64,000 nt of DNA from NCBI GenBank assembly GCA_018417955.1, contig JACTVC010000028.1, forward strand, positions 772,524 to 836,523, given 5' to 3'. The position numbers were made by a program, and so were the translations under genes. Source of the DNA: Laccaria trichodermophora. Its lineage: Eukaryota; Basidiomycota; Agaricomycetes; Agaricales; Hydnangiaceae. Under the pieces are notes generated by a model. The model ran no database searches. It had not been told where the DNA came from and was given only the letters and a program-made list of their open reading frames with translations. Shown here one piece after another: positions 57,620 through 64,000 of this stretch (position 1 is the stretch's first letter; each line of letters opens with the position of its first letter).

Positions 57620-60600
57620 ATGGCAAGGCCTCGAGAACCCTTGCCCCGGCTCAATATTCCGCAGAATCTGAGCATGCAACAACCAGTGGGCGGGCAGGGC
57701 GCGTTCTCCCCAGCACTCCCAACTAGTCTGCAGCAAGGCTTTCATCCCCCATATCCCATGCACAGCTCACTTCAAACTCCCATGCAAGCATTCTTCATTC
57801 CTCAAGCCCCATCAGCCCCGGGTCGCCCGACACACCAGAGCAATGCCAGCGTCGCCCATTTGACCGCTGCTGGAATTCATCCTCTTAATACCTTTACTCC
57901 TGTCACAGGCCATTTTCCTCGTCCTTCCGTGATGCTGGGTCCGCCTCCTCCCTTTGTGGGACAGCAATCATCTGGCCATCCATTCCCAAACCGTAACAGG
58001 AGGCAGCCCAGTATTGGTGGGCCGCCAAAAGCAGTTCTTGGTGGTCCTTCTCGTAAACTTAGTCCCTTGCCCACCGTCGCCGTCGTACCCATGGCTCCCT
58101 CGCCGACCCCTCAGAAGGTAAAGAAGGTAGTTGTGAACTTTCCCAAAGAGACCGTACCTGGTGACGATGGCCAACCCCCGACGCGTCCATCGTGGGCTAG
58201 ATCACCACTCATGAATAACTTCGTTTACCGTGATCAAGACGTTCCCCCAGTCGATTTGCAGACAAAAGAGCTCTTTCCCCCTGACTCGTGGAGATTTGAA
58301 ATGCCTGATACTGTTGACGTTTTTCTGCCAGGAAAGGTAATCTTCATGTCATTCCTGTGAATCATCATCTCATCGCAAATTTGATTAGCTTGCTTGGGAC
58401 GCTATTAAACAGCAAGCTATTGAAGCGAAGCTCGAAAAGCTGGGAGTAGAACGTGGTTCAGGAAGTAATATTCCTTTCATTCACGCTCCTCATGCTCGGG
58501 CTGCATCGGTTTGTTGACCTCATGTTTTACACGTGTTTCGTGTGTATTCACACTCCCTTAGATATCATCTCCCGCGGATCCTGCTCTCTTATTCTTCAAA
58601 TTAAATAAGCTCCAGCAATCTCTGGACGTCTCGTCGGGTGGCAACTCTTTGTCAAACTCGCCTCAGCCACTCTTCGGGCTCTCGCCACCACCACGGTCCC
58701 GATTTATAACCAATCGTCACGGCCACAGTATGTCGCTGGCTCAACCCCCGTCCTACCGACCTCCATTCTTCGATGCTCCGCCCCTAGTGTTCAATCCCTT
58801 TGGGCCGAATGCAATCCTTGCATCTGATCAGGATGTGCCAGAGAATTCTACACATTCGACCGTGACTGAGAGTATTCACGCTCCTCAAGGTCGTATCCCA
58901 GTGACAATAGCTTCGTTGGCCCCTCCACCGTTGTCGGCAGTCCCTCGCTCAGACAGCCGCCCTGATTTTATCCGTGGGTTTGGTCTGGACATACCAGAGG
59001 AAGAGGAAGAAGAAGTGCAACAAGACGAAGTTCAGGAGGACGGTGATGGTGAAGCCACTCAGGACATGGAGCTGGAAGAGAGCGGAACCAATGAGGTCGT
59101 AGATTTCGATGGCGCTAGCACAACTGCGCCCCAAAGCAGACTTCATTCGCGTCATGTGTCAAGGCTTTCTGCAGCTCTTTCCCTCCGCTCGGTGGGTGGG
59201 AATTTGAATGCCGTTTTTGGAGAGGATGATGCGGCTCAGGACGACGGAGCCGCTCATCCAGAGCAACATTTGGGTCGGAATGACGTGGATGTTGAGGACG
59301 CTATAGGGGAATGGACCGGATCTGAAGATGTTTATCTTGGTAACGAGAGTTCCGATAATGAGGTACGTAACTGGCGGCATCGACGAGCTTATGACAACCT
59401 GATTGCTTTTCAGAGTATTGGTGAATGGTCAAATCCATCTGACGAGGAACGAGCCAGGCGTGAACGTGTCAGACGTCGTATGAATCGCACAAATGCTCAG
59501 CAACTGGACCAACCAAGGCGCATACCAAATTTTCCGCGCCCTCCAGAAAACACAATGATGTTTTCCTCATGCAGAGACGACGATATGGTTTCTAATCCAA
59601 GTGAAGAAAATCTCGTCCTTCAGAGTCAAACAGGGCTTTTGAGTAAACGCGGTCTTTCGCCCCACCCGCATTCTCGTGTAGCGTCTGCGCAATACTCGCT
59701 ACATGACCCGGCTATGGCACATTCGCGCACTCATTCTGAAAACTTCGAGTATCCGAATATTACAAACCACCAGTCGCAACCTTCTCTTGGTAGAAGAGAT
59801 TCTCTCAACCCCTTCGCGAAACCATTTGTGTTTGGCAAACCCCTCCAGTCTTCTGGTTCTGGTTCCTGGGAGGGTAACAGCGGGGCTCCAAACGCACCTC
59901 TGTTGAGTCACTCCCGTCTTCCATCATTTGGTAAACCATTAAATGTTGCCGCGCCCGAATTCAAACCTGGAGGCTTCACCTTCAGGCCGCCAGCGGGAGT
60001 ACCTCAGATGCCCGCCCCTGCGCCAGGATTCCTTCAAGACTCTATCGCACCAGTTGACAACCCTGAAAGCTCTTCCTTTAAGGTTCAAGGACGAGAAAAG
60101 AGGCAACGACGTGGTTCCAGTGGTTCCATGGAAGAGGGAGATAGTATGTCATCCTTCAGATTCCCGCCAAATTTAGAGTCTCCTCGAAGTATCCGGCATA
60201 CGACATCTGTATCTGGCTCACGGCATAAACTCAACCCGTCCGCTGAACCCTTTACATTTGCTGGGTTCTCCGCCGTTGCCACTCTACCTTACGTGCCAAA
60301 GGCCGTGAGCCAACAAGACGCTGCTCCAGAATCTGGAGAGGAAACATTCAATGATAATAGCACAACCAAGGCGGAGGAAAATGAAGACAATCAGACTCAA
60401 GACTTGAATTTACCCTCTACTGCTAAACCGAAGCGTGCACCGATACCTCTCGATTTCAAGCACCCTGTTTCTAGCAATACTGTCCCGGCTGGTTTGTTCA
60501 AAGCGTTGGTTAATAATGGTGATGAAAGAACTCGCCGAGCTGTGCGTTCTCGACTTAGCTCTCGGGAAATATTCGACCACCTCAATCGCCCTTCGATGGA

Positions 60601-63573
60601 TGACATACATGTTCCTCCCATCGCAAACCAAACTTCGCGTAGTCGACACGTCACAGATCCGGGCGATCGACCAAACTCAGCAGGAGATGAAGACATTTTT
60701 GGTTCGTCAAGATGCACGACTCACACGCGTCGTAGATCCTCCTTACCTGATGCTCTTCGTGATGATAATTCATCTCTCTCAGGAGTATCTGTGGCACCTC
60801 AGGATCTGACAAGTCGGATGGAGATACATAAGATTGAACATGTGCTGGGTCAACTTTTGGATGATAAACTCACCGCACTTCGTCAGGATCTGTCAAAACG
60901 GGAGCAAAACGGTGCTCAGGGTTTGACACCAACAACGGAGGCTATGATTGCCGACGTGGTCTCATTGTTTCGTACTCAACTTCAGGAATCAGCTGGCCGC
61001 AGCCTGGAGGATAGTCAGATGGATGCTCGTGGCGAAATGGATTTCGAATTGATCAAAGACGTTGTTGAGGAAGGCCACAGAGAGATTTTGTCGGTTCTCA
61101 AGGCCCAACTGCAAGAGTTGTTTGAACAACTCCCTAATCGCCCTGCCGGGAACAGCTTCCAAGACATAGTCCCTATTGTTGAACGGGTTGGTAGCAACAC
61201 AACGCAAGCTGTCATAGAAGCCATCTCAGAATTCTCCGTTCGCCAAGAAGCCATTGGACGTGTTATCCCTGCTCGAGAACGCGATGCTCTGTTGGAACAA
61301 CTTATCTCTGTCCTTAACCCAATGCTGGCCTCCATGCAAACCGACCCTATCGACTATGAGTTCCTAACGACTCATCTCACCCAGGCAGTCAAGCCGCACA
61401 TTTCGCAGCTCATTGACTTGGCCTCCGATAAACGCGAGACTGCTGGTCTCATCGTGGACAGAATCTTGCCTCTGCTACCCAATTCCACAGTCGACACGGA
61501 CGCAATTACGTTGCAATTAATCGCGGAGGTCCGCCGCGCGATCGCTCCCATTGACGCCTTTGAAATCAAGGAACAAGTAGCAGACCTTGTAGTGGAACGC
61601 TTAGATTCACGTCTCGCTGTTCGAGATAAGGCGTTCAACATCGATACCGTTACTGGCAAAGTTACGAACGGCGTGGCGGGGTTGTTGGAACCATTGCAAA
61701 GAGTTCCGACAACATTGGACCAGGTGGTCGCTTCACAGGATGCGCTCACTACGCAACAAAATGAGTTAAGCACGCTTCACAACACGATAGCCACCGCTTT
61801 GTCTGAGCTTCCCTCTCAACTTGATTCTTGCCTGGCAACTCTTCAGACAACTCAACAAAACATTTTCGGTAAACTCGAGGCTGGAATCATCTCAGCATCT
61901 CAGCCTAATGACGGCATTATTGAGCTCAAGTCCACAGTTGAGGGCTTGTCTGCGAACTACCAGACTCTAAATCATGGCAACGATGAACTCATAGCGATGC
62001 ACAAGCAAGTTTTGGACAAAATAACCGTCCTGCCTGATGCCTTGTCTTCCAACATGAATGCAGTACACAAGAGTCTAGCTGAAATGATCACTTCCCGCGA
62101 TATCTCAAAGCGAGAAGTGGATGAACTCCGCAAACTCAACAATGACTATCAAGTTCAACTAACAAAAGCCCGCGCAGCTCATGGACAAGTTCGGGTAGAG
62201 AAGGATGTCTTGAATGAGAGGCTTGGCGTCGTTGAGGGAGAACGTGATCATCTGAAAGTGCAGGTCGCTGAACTACAATCCTCAACCAAAGCGAGGGCAG
62301 CGGAAACCTCAACCCTGGAGTCTCGAAATTCAGAACTTGAAGAAGCACTTTCGAAGGCGCTAGCGCGGCTTCAATCGGCTGACGTCGCAACACAAGCAAA
62401 CCAGCAACGTATTGCCGACTTGGAAAAAATTAACAAGGAGTTGGTGGCTGATAAACAGGCTTCGAAGTCCAAGGTCTGTTAAACATCGATATACTCTTTA
62501 AACTAATTTTGATTTATTTTGGCAGGTGGAGTCCTTGGAGTTGCAGGTCACCTTTGCGTCGCGCGATAAGGAAAGTGCTGTCCAGGCACTAGAAGCTCTC
62601 CAAAAGCAGCACGATACACTTGCATCGCAGCAAACACATTGGGACGATTGGCGACGCACTTCCGAAAAGATCGATATGCTTACCAACTTGATTGGTCAAG
62701 CTGATAATGATGAGCTGAAAGAACTTCGTAGGAATCGAGAACGTAGCAAAGCTCTCGAGGGAGAGCACACTGCACTACAAAAACGCTTCAAGGATTTAGA
62801 AGTCAAGGTATTCAACAGTGAACGGGCGGCTACTACTGCGCGGCAAAGTTTAGCACAAGCCCAGCAACGTTCTGCTGAATGGGAACGACGGGCCAAGGAG
62901 TACGAAGGTCAATTGGAGATGACGCAAACTAAATTGGATCAAGCCGAACAAATTCAAGCCCAGCTTGACGCTGATTACTCTTTGATGAAGCTCCAATTTG
63001 AGGAACGCGAGGCTGATGACCGCTTAGCGAAGGTATATATCTATTTATCAGAACTTTTCAAGTTAAGCTCACTTTTTCTCTCAGGATCGCGAAAACAAAA
63101 TGCGGGATCAGATGTCTGCTCTGGAGAGCAAAGTCAGAAATCTTCAAACGGAGCTCCTCGAAGCAAAGACCTCCAAGGCCCCAATTCCTAACAGGAACAT
63201 CACAAACGGTAATAGCCATCCTCCCCCTCGACCTGATTCTCGAGCGAGCACGATCTATGATGGTCGCTCAATCACGCCGAACCGTCGCATTTCTACGTAT
63301 TCGACCACAAGTGGAAGAACCAATACACCACCGCAAGCCTCTGTTTGGCAATCTATGCACGCTCCCACTAACACCAATATCGTTAGCAAACACGTAACAT
63401 CATCGGCCAGCATCCATGCCCCTAAGAGTAGATACCCCCCTCTTGGTCCATCCACTCCCAAAGCGCGGCGCCCAGCCTACCCGTCGTCATATAATCGAGC
63501 AGCAGCACCATCGCCGACTCCGAGCACCGTGTCCGCAGCTCCCACACAGGGCGAGGATGGCTGGTGGTCATGA
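57620..63573 (+). CDS. Large disordered/coiled-coil protein, 1,914 aa
   Basis: Five exons (57620-58336, 58389-58508, 58562-62473, 62526-63032, 63085-63573) join in frame without any break. Residues 1-240: Pro/Gln/Ser-rich (MARPREPLPRLNIPQNLSMQ). Residues ~240-290: a short conserved-looking helix LAWDAIKQQAIEAKLEKLG. Residues ~290-980: disordered, with Glu/Asp blocks and scattered Phe-Gly-type words (PLFGLSP, PFVFGKP, PSFGKP, FTFRPP, FTFAGFS). Residues ~990-1780: long heptad-type coiled coils (ELRKLNNDYQVQL, LESRNSELEEALSKALARL, LAQAQQRSAEWERRAKEYEG). The C-terminus is Ser/Pro/Thr-rich and ends GEDGWWS. It looks like a scaffold or tether. I cannot assign a family. The ATG at 57620 follows an A-rich CACAACACG context and begins the low-complexity region; a longer start at 57395 is possible. 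Confidence 0.72.
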
Positions 63574-64000
63574 TAACGATTATTTTTGATTAATGTTGAT
63601 TCAATTTTTTTACTGTCTTGCATATCTCAATGACTTTTACTGCTCTCCCATGCATATTACTTGCTCAAATATCTCCATATAATCTATACCTCCCATCGCC
63701 TCCTACATACTCACATTCTTTTCAACGTTTTTTTGTTCTCACTATAATCATCTTCTAGCGGATTTGTAAATATACCTACCTTCGTTCAACGTTTGTGCTA
63801 CACTGTACACTGGGGAATAGATTGCAATTACTACGTGGATCTACATTGATCAAAACAAACAACAATGTCAGTATATGACGAGCTATGGATGTGTGGGCAC
63901 AGCAGAAAACTCAGGATCCAGTCTGACGAGGAAGACGGTGTTGATGGGAATATCCATTCTTGAACCGCTTCGTTGCTTCCTGAGGCTCGTTTGGTACCCT
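63574..64000. other. 3' flank of the coiled-coil gene; right window edge
   Basis: T-rich 3' region with TTTTT runs and ACATAC repeats. In the last 110 bp the - strand has three open frames without motif, so the end of a converging gene may begin here, but I cannot tell which frame is used. Confidence 0.35.

Overview
The window looks like nuclear DNA of a mushroom-forming basidiomycete (Agaricomycetes). Genes are split by many 45-60 nt GT-AG introns, lie on both strands without operons, and include typical agaric families (an F-box protein, a WD40-like family, a CHS7 chaperone). All products were assigned by reading the translations; no database search was possible.

Layout. (1) 1-4.7 kb: the 5' part of an F-box-like gene (- strand, cut by the window edge) and a decayed WD40-like copy near 2.5 kb. 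(2) 4.7-6.3 kb: an intact CHS7-type chitin synthase export chaperone, followed by a weakly supported membrane-protein gene on the - strand (6.9-8.8 kb). (3) 9.4-21.7 kb: a gene-poor stretch with short ORF fragments and degenerate repeats. (4) 21.7-32.0 kb: ordinary genes, namely a Pho80-type cyclin with polyQ and acidic tracts, a 107-aa membrane protein, and, divergent from it, a SPO22/ZIP4-like meiotic TPR protein. (5) 34.2-53.5 kb: a rearranged region. MED21 and RTF2 stand head to head, followed by broken pieces of a dynein heavy chain 5' region, WD40-like genes and a shared non-coding segment. Much of this block recurs, so that 34.2-40.8 kb, 41-47.5 kb and 51.9-52.9 kb can be compared. (6) 52.9-57 kb: a gene cut off at the edge of the repeated block, a broken cullin and a frameshifted branched-chain aminotransferase joined tail to head. 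(7) 57.6-63.6 kb: an intact gene for a 1,914-aa coiled-coil protein.

The clearest new information comes from comparing the repeated blocks with each other. One copy supplies the empty site for two DNA transposons in the other. The first is 1,988 bp (44123-46110) with a 9-bp target duplication. The second is 4,293 bp (47586-51878) with a 6-bp target duplication, ~20-bp near-perfect inverted ends, subterminal AAGATTGTTGA arrays and an internal ~147-bp minisatellite. Neither has a recognisable intact transposase, so both look non-autonomous.

Functionally the intact genes are housekeeping: cell-wall chitin trafficking (CHS7), cyclin/CDK signalling, meiotic crossover control (ZIP4), transcription (MED21), replication-fork termination (RTF2). 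I see no secondary-metabolite cluster, CRISPR array or tRNA gene.
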